DNA of 64,000 nucleotides from contig CAWHLK010000036.1 of assembly GCA_963829965.1 (NCBI GenBank), positions 62,001-126,000 on the forward strand, in the 5' to 3' direction. This DNA comes from DASXZH01 sp963829965 (lineage in GTDB: Bacteria; Armatimonadota; Fimbriimonadia; Fimbriimonadales; Fimbriimonadaceae). The position numbers and the translations under genes were made by a program. Position 1 is the stretch's first letter. Each line of letters begins with the position of its first letter. Shown here piece after piece: positions 9,935 to 18,122 of this stretch. The notes under the pieces were generated by a model, which saw only the letters and a list, made by a program, of their open reading frames with translations, was not told the DNA's origin and did no database searches.

Positions 9935-10819
9935 TCAGGATGCCATTTTTTCGAGCCGCTCGGCCATGACCTTCTTGCTGAAGTCGATGGCATTGTAAGA
10001 ACTGCGAATAAAGGGCCCGCTGGCCACGAAGCTGAAGCCCATGTCTTCGCCGATTTTTTCGTATTCGGCGAACTCGGTTGGATGGATGAACGAATTGACC
10101 GGTAGGTGCTTCATGGTGGGCCGAAGATATTGGCCGATGGTCACCGCATCCACGCCGACATTCCTCAGATCTTGGAGGGTGGCGAGCACTTCTTCCCGCG
10201 TTTCGCCCAGACCAAGCATGATGCCGGATTTGGTGTAGATCGTGGGATCCAGTTCTTTCACGGTTTTGAGCACAGTGAGCGTTCGAGAGTATTTGGCTTG
10301 CGGCCTGACCACGGTTTGCAGTCGCTCGATGGTTTCGATGTTGTGGTTGAAGATGTCGGGGCGTGCGTCGGTGACGAGTTTGATCAGATCTCTTTTGCCT
10401 TTGAAGTCGGGAGTCAGGACCTCGACGATGGTGAGAGGATTGGCCTTTCTAAGAGCGAGAATGGTTTTTGCGAACTGCTCCGCGCCCTCGTCCTTTAGGT
10501 CGTCTCTTGCCACGCTGGTGACCACCACATGCTTCAGGCCCAGATCGCCGGTCACTTTGGCCACGTTGAGGGGCTCGAAGGGGTCAACCTGCTCACCTTT
10601 TCCAACCTTGATCGCGCAGAATCCGCAGCTCCTGGTGCAGGTGTCGCCGAGGATCATGAAAGTTGCGGTTTTTTTGCTCCAGCACTCGGGCAGGTTGGGA
10701 CAGCGGGCGCTCTCGCAAACTGTATGAAGGTTCTTGGTGCGCATCATATCCTCCACTTGGCGGATGGTATCCGGCCTTGGCAGGCGGATCGTCAACCAGT
10801 CTGGGAGGCGCTGAGTCAT
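9935..10819 (-). CDS. lipA: Lipoyl synthase
   Basis: This radical-SAM enzyme inserts two sulfurs into octanoyl groups on the lipoyl domains of 2-oxoacid dehydrogenases and the glycine cleavage H protein. The 294-residue product has both iron-sulfur motifs: the auxiliary cluster site CESARCPNLPEC (about residues 34-45) and the radical-SAM site CTRSCGFC (about 61-68). The usual VTSVARDDLKDEGA and NHNIET motifs follow, and a late serine ligand to the auxiliary cluster lies in FIRSSYNA. The length and the ATG start are normal for the family. It stands alone, with neither lipB nor lipoate ligase beside it here. Confidence 0.97.
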   Translation of the reverse strand: MTQRLPDWLTIRLPRPDTIRQVEDMMRTKNLHTVCESARCPNLPECWSKKTATFMILGDTCTRSCGFCAIKVGKGEQVDPFEPLNVAKVTGDLGLKHVVVTSVARDDLKDEGAEQFAKTILALRKANPLTIVEVLTPDFKGKRDLIKLVTDARPDIFNHNIETIERLQTVVRPQAKYSRTLTVLKTVKELDPTIYTKSGIMLGLGETREEVLATLQDLRNVGVDAVTIGQYLRPTMKHLPVNSFIHPTEFAEYEKIGEDMGFSFVASGPFIRSSYNAIDFSKKVMAERLEKMAS

Positions 10820-10894
10820 TGGAAAAAGTATACCGGCGGAGGACCGCGGGCGCCCGGAACCACCTCACCCAGGTACAAGCTGGAAAACTGTATG

Positions 10895-10924
10895 TTACCA
10901 TTTTGGTATCGTTTGCGGTATAAT
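10895..10924 (+). promoter_or_regulatory. Promoter and operator of the toxin-antitoxin pair
   Basis: A perfect -10 box TATAAT lies at 10919-10924, with a plausible -35 TTACCA at 10895-10900 and an 18-base spacer. A palindrome TACCA-TTT-TGGTA occupies 10896-10908, on the -35 edge and inside the spacer, where a bound HTH antitoxin would block polymerase. The predicted transcription start (about 10931-10932) falls within a couple of bases of the GTG start of the toxin, so the mRNA is probably leaderless. Confidence 0.65.
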
Positions 10925-10932
10925 CAAGATGG

Positions 10933-11232
10933 GTGCGTATTATTTCCAGAAAGGCGCTTAGTGATTTCTGGCAGGACGGAATACATGAAGATGCTGAACA
11001 GCCGTTGCGCGCCTGGTATAGCTATGCCAAGGAAGCATCCTGGGGGAGTTTTGCAGATATAAAGGCCGTGTCTGCATCTGCATCGTCAGTAGGCAACGAT
11101 CGGGTTGTATTCAACATCCACGGAAACAAGTATCGACTTATCGTAGCCATCAAATACCAGCTAAAGATCGTGTACGTGCGATTTGTCGGCACCCACGAGG
11201 CATACGATAAGATCGATGCGGGCACGGTTTAA
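10933..11232 (+). CDS. higB: HigB-type mRNA interferase toxin
   Basis: This 99-residue protein matches the HigB_toxin family, RelE-like ribosome-dependent mRNA endonucleases of type II toxin-antitoxin systems. Supporting features are the N-terminal MRIISRKALSDFW, the Trp-rich AWYSYAKEASW segment, the central NIHGNKYRLIVAIKY beta strands and the C-terminal VYVRFVGTHEAYDKI strand, which is close to the family signature. The start is GTG at 10933; an ATG at 10929 is out of frame. No ribosome site precedes it, consistent with a leaderless transcript. Its antitoxin follows 5 bases downstream, in the toxin-first order typical of higBA. Confidence 0.88.
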   Translation: MRIISRKALSDFWQDGIHEDAEQPLRAWYSYAKEASWGSFADIKAVSASASSVGNDRVVFNIHGNKYRLIVAIKYQLKIVYVRFVGTHEAYDKIDAGTV

Positions 11233-11237
11233 AAACA

Positions 11238-11609
11238 ATGAAGACAGAAAGAGTACGGGCCATCCATAACGAGGAAGATCATCGCCTGGCACTGAGTAGG
11301 ATCGACGAACTTTGGGCTAGCCCTGACGGGTCACCCGAGGCGGACGAACTTGAGGTGCTTTCAATTCTCGTTGACGACTTCGAAAACAAGCATCACGAGA
11401 TAGCCCCGCCAGAACCAGTCGAGGCCATCAAATTCCGTATTGAACAAATGCAGATGTCCCCAGCTGAGGCGGCGCGAATGTTCGGTGCGAGATCGCGCAT
11501 GAGCGAAGTGTTTAACGGACGGCGGGGCTTATCCATTCAGATGATACGAGCGATACATGCGAAATTAAAGATTCCGGCAGAAATCTTGATCCAACAAGTT
11601 AAGAAGTAG
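11238..11609 (+). CDS. higA: HigA-type antitoxin with HTH domain
   Basis: This 123-residue protein is the partner of the HigB-like toxin just upstream. The N-terminal half is acidic and helical (HNEEDHRLALSRIDELW) and would wrap the toxin. The C-terminal half carries a helix-turn-helix of the XRE type, about residues 68-115 (MSPAEAARMFGARSRMSEVFNGRRGLSIQMIRAIH), the DNA-binding part expected to bind the TACCA/TGGTA palindrome in the promoter. Length and arrangement fit the HigA subgroup that has an extra N-terminal domain. Confidence 0.88.
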   Translation: MKTERVRAIHNEEDHRLALSRIDELWASPDGSPEADELEVLSILVDDFENKHHEIAPPEPVEAIKFRIEQMQMSPAEAARMFGARSRMSEVFNGRRGLSIQMIRAIHAKLKIPAEILIQQVKK

Positions 11610-11624
11610 CGAACAATTTGGAGG

Positions 11625-11756
11625 CTATCGAGAAACCCAGTTAAGGAACTACTCCTGAAGCTCTTTGCTCCGCTTCGCGGAGTGTCAAGCTATCCTTCGA
11701 CAAGCTCAGGACCTTCGGAAAGCTCGACCTACTTCATGCTTCCAAGAATTGTGAGA
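11625..11756. repeat. MITE-like dispersed repeat, copy 1
   Basis: This 132-bp stretch shares its ordered blocks with 57463-57566: an opening GAGGCTATCG, a 29-bp identical core (11664-11692) containing the hairpin CTCCGC-TTC-GCGGAG, and the block CTCGACCTACTTCA (11723-11736). Copy 1 carries about 28 extra bases (around 11693-11720) between core and last block. It fills most of the gene-free stretch 11610-11928, where nothing else is recognisable. Confidence 0.6.
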
Positions 11757-11928
11757 GCACAGACTTGAAACGCCATTGGGAGCTATGCGATTGCCTCTTT
11801 AGCGAATCGCACATTGAAATGTCCGGAGTGTCGAGACGCCGCATCGGACTCATCTGACCTGTCGGAACCGTCTAGCAGGGCCAAATTTGGCAATTCATCA
11901 AGCGAACTCATTCGCCATAATCCCAACC

Positions 11929-12690
11929 ATGGAGTCTGCCCGGCTGTGGCCCGAACCCTATGTTGCCGGCCTGACCTTGACCTACGACGGCAGCACGGAG
12001 GAGCAGCTTGAGCACGTCGTCCCCTTGCTGGATCGGCACGGTCTGAAAGCGACTTTCTTCGCGAATCCTACGGAACTCATCGGCTGCCTCGTCAAGTGGC
12101 GGGAGGCGGCGTCGCACCATGAGTTGGCAAACGGGTTTCTTCATGGCTCAGTTGACGAAGACGGATTCATTCCCGATTGGCCGCCGGCGGCCTTCGCTGG
12201 GGAGATCGAGGACGCTGAAGTCCTCCTTCAAGAGCTCGCAGGCGGGCGTAGAACCAAGAGCTTCGCGCTGCCCTGCGTGCGTACTCAGTGGGGCGAGGGC
12301 GGTTTGCCGGTGGTTGAGAGGCTGCTGCTCAATACCATCGTCAAAGTAAACGAGGAGACCCTGAGGCCATTAATTGAGGCACAAGGCTTTGCCGCGGTCA
12401 GATCGCCGATCCAAGGGTTCAATCACCCGCCTGAAACAGATCCGTCCAATGTCAAATGCTTTGTTGCAGACGGAATGGATTCGGATTCCCTATGCACGGC
12501 AACGCACATCGGCATCTCGCAAGGCGCTTGGGTTGTGCTGGTTTTCAACGCTTTGCAAGGGACAACTTTTGACACCGATTGCCATTCCAGATTTCTTGAG
12601 TGGCTCGCCGGGACCCGGGAGAACGTTATGATTGATACGTTCGGAGAAATGGCGCGATTGGTATCGCACCGCGCGGACGTCAGAATCTAA
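11929..12690 (+). CDS. Polysaccharide-deacetylase-like protein
   Basis: This is a roughly 253-residue cytosolic protein with no signal peptide. The N-terminal segment VAGLTLTYDGSTEEQLEHV followed by LDRHGLKATFF is the opening of the NodB-type polysaccharide deacetylase fold (first strand with its Asp, then the ATFF strand). The later metal-binding HxxxH motif is not obvious; a SHHELANGFLHGS segment may replace it. The activity is therefore uncertain and the enzyme may be degenerate or act on another substrate. An in-frame TTG lies 42 bases upstream, but the ATG at 11929 gives the cleaner N-terminus. It is followed 2 bases later by a DUF2314 gene, suggesting one transcript. Confidence 0.6.
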   Translation: MESARLWPEPYVAGLTLTYDGSTEEQLEHVVPLLDRHGLKATFFANPTELIGCLVKWREAASHHELANGFLHGSVDEDGFIPDWPPAAFAGEIEDAEVLLQELAGGRRTKSFALPCVRTQWGEGGLPVVERLLLNTIVKVNEETLRPLIEAQGFAAVRSPIQGFNHPPETDPSNVKCFVADGMDSDSLCTATHIGISQGAWVVLVFNALQGTTFDTDCHSRFLEWLAGTRENVMIDTFGEMARLVSHRADVRI

Positions 12691-12692
12691 GA

Positions 12693-13172
12693 ATGAAAGT
12701 CATTTGGCCCGCACTGGTGGTGGTCTTCGGAATCGCGATCTTGGGCGCAGTGATCGGCAGGCTGAGTTGCGCGCGCGTCAACGTGCAGCTTCTCTCGCCC
12801 GGCGTGGCGGAAACCAAGGACAACCCGGAGCTCTACGTTGCGGTTCAGAAGGCAAGGAAGTCACTGGACGGTTTTATTGCTCGCTACGAGCATCCCAAGA
12901 GCGGGGATTTGGGCTTTGGCGTGCAAGGAATATTTGGCACTCCCGCGGAGCCGGAACATATTTGGGTCCATCTGGACAGCTACAAGGACGGCGTTTTCAC
13001 CGGCCGCTTGGCGGACGAACCGAACTCGATGCCCGGCAAGCACAAGGGGGATACGGTCACCGTTGACAAGAAAAGCGTCACCGACTGGATCTATCAGAGC
13101 GACGGAAAAAAGGTCGGCGGATTTACGATAGACGTCTTGGAGGGCCAGGCCAATGCAGCCGGCGCTCGCTAA
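12693..13172 (+). CDS. Membrane-anchored DUF2314 protein
   Basis: This 159-residue protein has one N-terminal hydrophobic segment (about residues 4-24) that could anchor it or be a signal peptide. The rest resembles the DUF2314 fold: an AxxxARxSLDGFIARY helix, then EHIWVHLDSYKDGVFTGRLADEP, then GDTVTVDKKSVTDWIYQSDGKKVGGF, which carries the IWV, GD and DWxY signature positions of that family. The function of DUF2314 is unknown. The gene overlaps the following zinc-ribbon gene by 20 bases. Confidence 0.7.
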   Translation: MKVIWPALVVVFGIAILGAVIGRLSCARVNVQLLSPGVAETKDNPELYVAVQKARKSLDGFIARYEHPKSGDLGFGVQGIFGTPAEPEHIWVHLDSYKDGVFTGRLADEPNSMPGKHKGDTVTVDKKSVTDWIYQSDGKKVGGFTIDVLEGQANAAGAR

Positions 13173-13939
13173 GGTTTGCCCCCGTTGCCGCCAACTCGTT
13201 CCCATTAGACGCCACGTTCTGCGCGTTTTGCGGGCATGGGTTTCAAACTCAATTTGGCCCGCCGGGCCAGCCGCAGCAGCCGCAATACCCCCAACAGCCG
13301 CAGTTTCCTCAACAACCCCAGTACCCTCAATTTCCCCAACAACAGTATCCTCAGCAGCCGCAGTATCCCCAGCCACCCTATCCTCCTGGGCAGTACCCGC
13401 CAGGCCCATACGGATATATGCCGCCTCATCGCTCAAGCGCGCAGACCGCGGGTAAGTGGCTTCTTGGACTTTTGGTTTTTGCATGCATGGGGGTGGGCGT
13501 TTATCTGATGTTCAAGATGAAGTCCGGCGGCCAACGCTCAGCCAGCGCAACCATGAACGTGAACATCCCTGCACCGGGGCAAGGCGTGCCAACCAACATG
13601 TTCAACGATGAGGCAGCAAATTCGCCTTACCGGATTTCGATCCATTGGTCAAACTCCACTGCCAACAGCGTGGAAGCGGAGGTTCGGAACACCAGCAGCC
13701 AAGACCTGCCCAATCTTTCCCTTCAGGTCATGACGAAGGAGACCCTGGATTGGTCCGATCCCCTTGTCATCAGCTATCCGGGTCAGGATGGGCTTCCGGC
13801 GGGCAAGGGGGGAACGCTTACGGTGCCCTATCCCTACGCCGACATCGTGCGGCTGCATGCCTACTACCAGGAGGACACGCCGGCGGGACCGATTCAGCAC
13901 GAGGTGCGCATTGACCAGTCAGCGGATCTTCCTCAATAG
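13153..13939 (+). CDS. Zinc-ribbon membrane protein with Gln/Pro/Tyr-rich linker (one apparent frameshift)
   Basis: The first 17 codons encode CPRCRQLVP, the first half of a zinc ribbon. The second half, DATFCAFCGHGF, is in the next frame from about 13208. One extra base between 13195 and 13208 explains the break and restores a 261-residue protein. The domain order is: zinc ribbon (residues 9-30); a low-complexity linker of repeated PQQPQYPQ-like units (about 35-85); one membrane helix WLLGLLVFACMGVGVYLMF (about 100-118); and an extracytoplasmic beta-rich domain (about 150-260). Such cytosolic-ribbon, single-helix proteins are common but their roles are unknown. The Gln/Pro/Tyr repeats may be a disordered tether. 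Confidence 0.65.
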
Positions 13940-13981
13940 CAGCATGGCGTTTCCGAGGGCCATTTCGCCAAACTAATCTGA

Positions 13982-16149
13982 GTGGAACCGACTCGGAAAG
14001 AGTTCCTTTATATCCCGCAGCCAGAGCACTATCTCTTTTACACGCTGGCCTATCTGTCGCTGGCGGTGATGGCTTGGCAGATTTACCGCCGAGTGAAGGT
14101 GTGGATGCAGGGCAATCCGGTGGATTGGGCCCCTGCGAGCAGAGGGCGAAATTCCCTCTTGGGCGCTGTGCAAGTTTTGGCTGAAGAACGTTTGGGAATA
14201 TGTTCTCGAGCAGCGCAAGGTGCGTTCCTCGCGCAAGCGCTCCGGGGCGCCAATGCATTTGCTCCTGTTTTACGGGTTCCTGACTCTGTTCATCGGAACT
14301 GTGATTCTGGCGATCAACACCTATTCGCCCTTCAAGTTCTATAGAGGCGTTTTCTATCTCGTTTACGAGATGACCCTGGACGTCATGGGCGCGCTGTTTT
14401 TGGTAGGCGTGATCTGGGCGTTCTTCCGGCGCTTGAAAATGACACGGGCCGATATTGGGCGGGCAAAAATCGATTCGTCGAACCCTCAATATGAAAAACA
14501 GCACATGGTGGGCAGAAGACGGCCCTTGAGCGGAGACTGGGGCGACTACATAACCCTAGGCCTGCTGTTCATCGTTGGTTCGACTGGTTTTCTTTTGGAA
14601 GCCGCGAGAATGGCGGTCAATCCGAAGCCCTTCGACTGGGCCGGGCCGGTAGGGCTGCTGATCAGCAAAGCATTCCCGGTGCATTCTGTCGGAGGGACGG
14701 TCCAGTTTCGGCAAAGTGGATTTACTACGAATACCTATTGGATAACGCTAACTCCCTCTGGTTACCACTTCATCTGGTGGTTCCACATGTTCTGGATATT
14801 CATGTTCTTCATGTGGATCCCGCAGATGCGGCTGCGACACATCGTGATGGCGATTTTTTCCACCGCCGGAAAGCCCGACAAGCCGATGGGCGAACTGACG
14901 CCGATCTCGATGGAGGAAGTTGAGCAAACCGGCCAGATTGGGGTGGCCACGGCCAAGGATTATTCCCGATGGCATCTCATGTCACTCGATGCCTGCATGG
15001 AATGCGGACGCTGCACCGAGGTCTGCCCCGCCTGGAATGTAGGCAAGGTTTTGAACCCCAAGCAGATCGTTCAGGACATAAGAGGCGCGATGGTAACGGG
15101 CGCAAACGTGGTTGAAACCCTTTCAGAGGAAGCGCTTTGGGCTTGCACCACTTGCAACGCCTGCGTGGAAGCCTGCCCGGTTTTGATCCGGCATGTCGAT
15201 CTCATCGTGGATGCAAGAAGAAACATCGTCGCGGAGGGCAAGCTGGCGGGAACAGCGGCGGTGATGCTCCGGCAGACTGCCTCGACGTCCAGCGCATGGG
15301 GCACGCCCGCCTCCTCACGCGAGGATTGGATGAAGGGGCTGGATATTCCCCTTTGCCGCGATGGCGCCCCGTTTGAATACTTGTTTTGGGTTGGATGCGC
15401 AGGCGCAACCGATCCCGGCGCGGTGAAAACCACGAAAGCGGTTGCGGAACTGCTTAAGACGGCCGGCGTGAGTTTCTCCTGTTTGGGTCAGGAAGAAGCC
15501 TGCACCGGCGACCCCGCGCGGCGGGTTGGCGACGAATTCTTGTTCCAGGAAAAGGCGATGCAAAACGTGTCCGTTTTTGATCGATACAAGGTGAAAAAAG
15601 TGGTGACCGCTTGCCCCCACTGCTTCAATACACTCAAAAACGAGTACGGCCAGTTCGAGGGCAAGCTGGAGGTTTATCACCACTCCCAGGTTTTGGCGGA
15701 AATTCGTCCAGGCCGGAAAACTCAAAGCCAACAGTTCGCCAAAAGGCGACGTGGTTTATCATGACCCCTGCTATCTGGCGAGGGTCAACAACGAATCCGA
15801 CGCTCCCAGAACGGTGCTTGGCGATGAGACGAACTTGAACTCCCACAACCCGGAGGGACTAGAGCTGACCGGGGTTTCGCACAAAGCAGGCACGCTGGCG
15901 GAGCCCGCGCACTACGGCCGCAAGACTCTGTGCTGTGGCGCAGGCGGAGGAAGGATGTGGATGGAGGAGCCGACGAACCAACGCCCGGCGAACCGCCGGG
16001 TGAACGAACTACTTGCAACCGGCGCGAAGACGGTTGCGGTTGGCTGCCCGTTCTGCCGGATCATGCTCGACGCGGGCATTAAGTCCGAGACCGAAGAAGA
16101 AATACGGCTGGTGGACATTGCGGAGATGCTCCAGGAGGCGCAACGATGA
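13982..16149 (+). CDS. Membrane-bound HdrD/GlcF-like iron-sulfur oxidoreductase (two apparent frameshifts)
   Basis: The corrected product is 721 residues. The N-terminal part has several NarI-like membrane helices, probably haem-b binding. Then come two ferredoxin-type clusters, CMECGRCTEVCP and CTTCNACVEACP, and two cysteine-rich CCG modules, of which CPHCF and CCGAGG...CPFC are visible. This layout matches HdrD/DsrK-like or FadF-like proteins that pass electrons between a cytosolic donor and membrane quinones. The substrate cannot be told from sequence. The start is GTG at 13982. Two frame breaks occur, at GAAATTC 14148-14154 and at GAAATTC 15699-15705. Deleting one A at each gives GRIPSWALCKFW and AEFVQAGKLKA and a single continuous protein. 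It overlaps acpS by 4 bases. Confidence 0.82.
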
Positions 16150-16484
16150 TTTCTAGAGTTGGGCTGGACATTGTGGAAGTTGCCCGGATCGAGCGCGCCA
16201 TGGCCCGACCGGGGTTTGTTGAAAGGATCTTGACTCCCAAGGAGCGAGCCATATGCACCACACCCGCGAAAGTCGCGGGCCGCTGGGCCGCAAAAGAGGC
16301 GATTGCGAAGGCGGTGAGGGTTAAGCTGCGTTGGCAGGATGTGGAGATACTGCCAAACTCGGCAGGCGCGCCAATCGCGCAGATCCATTCCCTGGAGTTT
16401 GATTCCTACCGCAGTCGGCTGCACCTATCGATCACCCACGAGCGGCATTATGCGGCGGCGGTAGCGATTGTGGAAGAGGGTTAG
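16146..16484 (+). CDS. acpS: Holo-[acyl-carrier-protein] synthase
   Basis: AcpS moves the 4'-phosphopantetheine arm from coenzyme A to acyl carrier protein. The 112-residue product has the family length and both magnesium-binding motifs: GLDIVEVARIERA near the start (catalytic Asp8) and GRWAAKEAIAKAV (Glu of the WxxKEA motif). LHLSITHERHYAAAVAI forms the last strands. Its ATG overlaps the stop of the iron-sulfur gene in an ATGA arrangement, so translation is coupled. Confidence 0.95.
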   Translation: MISRVGLDIVEVARIERAMARPGFVERILTPKERAICTTPAKVAGRWAAKEAIAKAVRVKLRWQDVEILPNSAGAPIAQIHSLEFDSYRSRLHLSITHERHYAAAVAIVEEG

Positions 16485-16569
16485 GTCGACAAAAACTCGT
16501 CTGACGCTGTCAACGCTGTTTCACCCTTAAGGGGACAACTTTTGGGCAGGAATTGAGCAAAATCCAGCA

Positions 16570-17166
16570 TTAGCTCGTAATGGACTTGGCCGCGCCATTT
16601 TCCCTTAGGTTCTTCCTCTTGCTCGGAACAGACGCTTCCGGAGTTTCCAATAACGCCTGAATGCGATCCCAAAGCGGCGGGGAAACTTCCCGCTCGATAT
16701 GCTCGAGAATCTGGCGGCTCTGGCTTATATAGCGGTCCAGCTTTTCACCTGTGCGGGTCTTCAGGGCGCCCGTTAGATTGGAGCATCGGTCGGCGAGTTT
16801 GATCTTCTTCGCAGGCACGCTCATTTTGTCGATCTCCAACAAAAGCGCGGTATTGCGGATCTCCCAAAGCTGTTTCTCCGGCAGCTTTTTCATTTCCGCA
16901 TCCGGCTCTTCGCGGGTCACTTCTTTGACCAGCGCCAAAACGGGTTTGCCAAACTCCTTCTCGATCTCCTTTTCGGTGACATCGGTTTCTTCCAAAGTAT
17001 CGTGGAGAATCGCCGCGCAGAGCAGGACTTCGTCGGTCACATCCGCGTCGTAACGCAGCCGGTTCAGAACATCAATGGGGTGAGTGATGTACGGCAACGG
17101 GGCGTCCCCATCACGATCCTGCTTCTTGTGCGCCTTAGCCGCGAACTTGATCGCTTTGTGGAGCAT
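16570..17166 (-). CDS. RelA/SpoT-type HD-domain hydrolase
   Basis: This protein of about 198 residues is built only of an HD domain of the SpoT kind: AIKFAAKAHKKQ, PLPYITHPIDV, AAILHDTLEETDVT (the HD pair) and KKIKLADRCSNL are the metal and guanine-nucleotide contact segments of (p)ppGpp hydrolases. There is no synthetase, TGS or ACT domain, so it resembles the short alarmone hydrolases or related HD_4 proteins. The ATG at 17166 has an AGGA ribosome site. The earlier ATG at 17181 has none and sits where a TATGAT -10 box (17188-17193) would start transcription. It is divergent from ppx. Confidence 0.8.
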   Translation of the reverse strand: MLHKAIKFAAKAHKKQDRDGDAPLPYITHPIDVLNRLRYDADVTDEVLLCAAILHDTLEETDVTEKEIEKEFGKPVLALVKEVTREEPDAEMKKLPEKQLWEIRNTALLLEIDKMSVPAKKIKLADRCSNLTGALKTRTGEKLDRYISQSRQILEHIEREVSPPLWDRIQALLETPEASVPSKRKNLRENGAAKSITS

Positions 17167-17225
17167 TGTAAATCCTGCCATACATTTATCATACAGCGAA
17201 CCCCACTAAGCCATACTTTTATTTC

Positions 17226-18122
17226 ATGGCCCGTGTCTTGGCGACTGTTGATATAGGAAGCAACACGGCCCATTTATTGGTTGCGGAGACCGGGTCCGGT
17301 TCGGTTCGCAAAATCCGCGACGAAACTAACTGGCTTTCTTTGGGCGAAGTGGTCGGACGCCTGCGCACGATACCCGGACCGCTTCAAGACACTCTGATCA
17401 AGACCCTGGTCGATTACAAGCAATACGCGAAGGAATACGGGGCCGATTCTATTTACGTGTTCGGGACCGAAGCCCTGCGCGCGGCTGCCAACAGCGCCGA
17501 GGTCCTGAAGCGCGTTCAGGAAACGACCGGCATTCGCGTGGAGCTGATCTCGGGCCGGCGGGAAGCCGAGCTCGGCCTACGCGGGACGCTGCTCGACAGC
17601 GGAGCGGCAAGCTTCTTGCTGGTGGAGGTGGGTGGCGGCAGCGCTCAGGTTGCCCAGTGCTCGCGAAAGAAGATCAAGGACGAGGTTTCGCTGCCTCTTG
17701 GCACCGGGATGCTGATCGCGAAAATGGGTTTGACCTGCCCCTGCGACTATGCGCATCTCAAAAGGACCCAAAGATTTGTACAGCAATCTCTTGAAGTAGC
17801 CGATCTATTGGATGATACGGGGCCGATTGTGGCTTCCGGGGGAGTTGCGCGCGGACTTTGGCGCGCGCTGCACCCGGACGGCAACAGGGTTTTGAACATC
17901 GAAGAGTTGAACTACTTGATCTGGTCTACGCAAAGGCTGGAAGTGGATGAAATCGGGAGCCGGTTTCAGGTCAAGCCCAAGAGGGCACAAACTCTTTTGC
18001 CCGGCGCGATTGTCTACCGGCAAATATTGGAGCGCGCCGGCCAGGAAGAAATGACGATCAGCCGCTTCGGCGTGCGCGAAGGCGCACTGCTCGAGATGTC
18101 GGAGGGACGGATCAGCCTGTGA
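17226..18122 (+). CDS. ppx: Ppx/GppA-family exopolyphosphatase
   Basis: This is a 298-residue actin-fold phosphatase with the two phosphate loops DIGSNTAHLLVAE (residues 9-21) and VEVGGGSAQVAQ (about 132-143). The central region has FGTEALRAAANS, also typical. It lacks the C-terminal HD-like domain found in longer enterobacterial enzymes. It would release phosphate from polyphosphate ends or cleave pppGpp. It is followed by ppk with overlapping stop and start, a known ppx-ppk pairing. No ribosome site is seen before the ATG, and a CATACT box 9-14 bases upstream suggests a leaderless transcript. Confidence 0.9.
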   Translation: MARVLATVDIGSNTAHLLVAETGSGSVRKIRDETNWLSLGEVVGRLRTIPGPLQDTLIKTLVDYKQYAKEYGADSIYVFGTEALRAAANSAEVLKRVQETTGIRVELISGRREAELGLRGTLLDSGAASFLLVEVGGGSAQVAQCSRKKIKDEVSLPLGTGMLIAKMGLTCPCDYAHLKRTQRFVQQSLEVADLLDDTGPIVASGGVARGLWRALHPDGNRVLNIEELNYLIWSTQRLEVDEIGSRFQVKPKRAQTLLPGAIVYRQILERAGQEEMTISRFGVREGALLEMSEGRISL

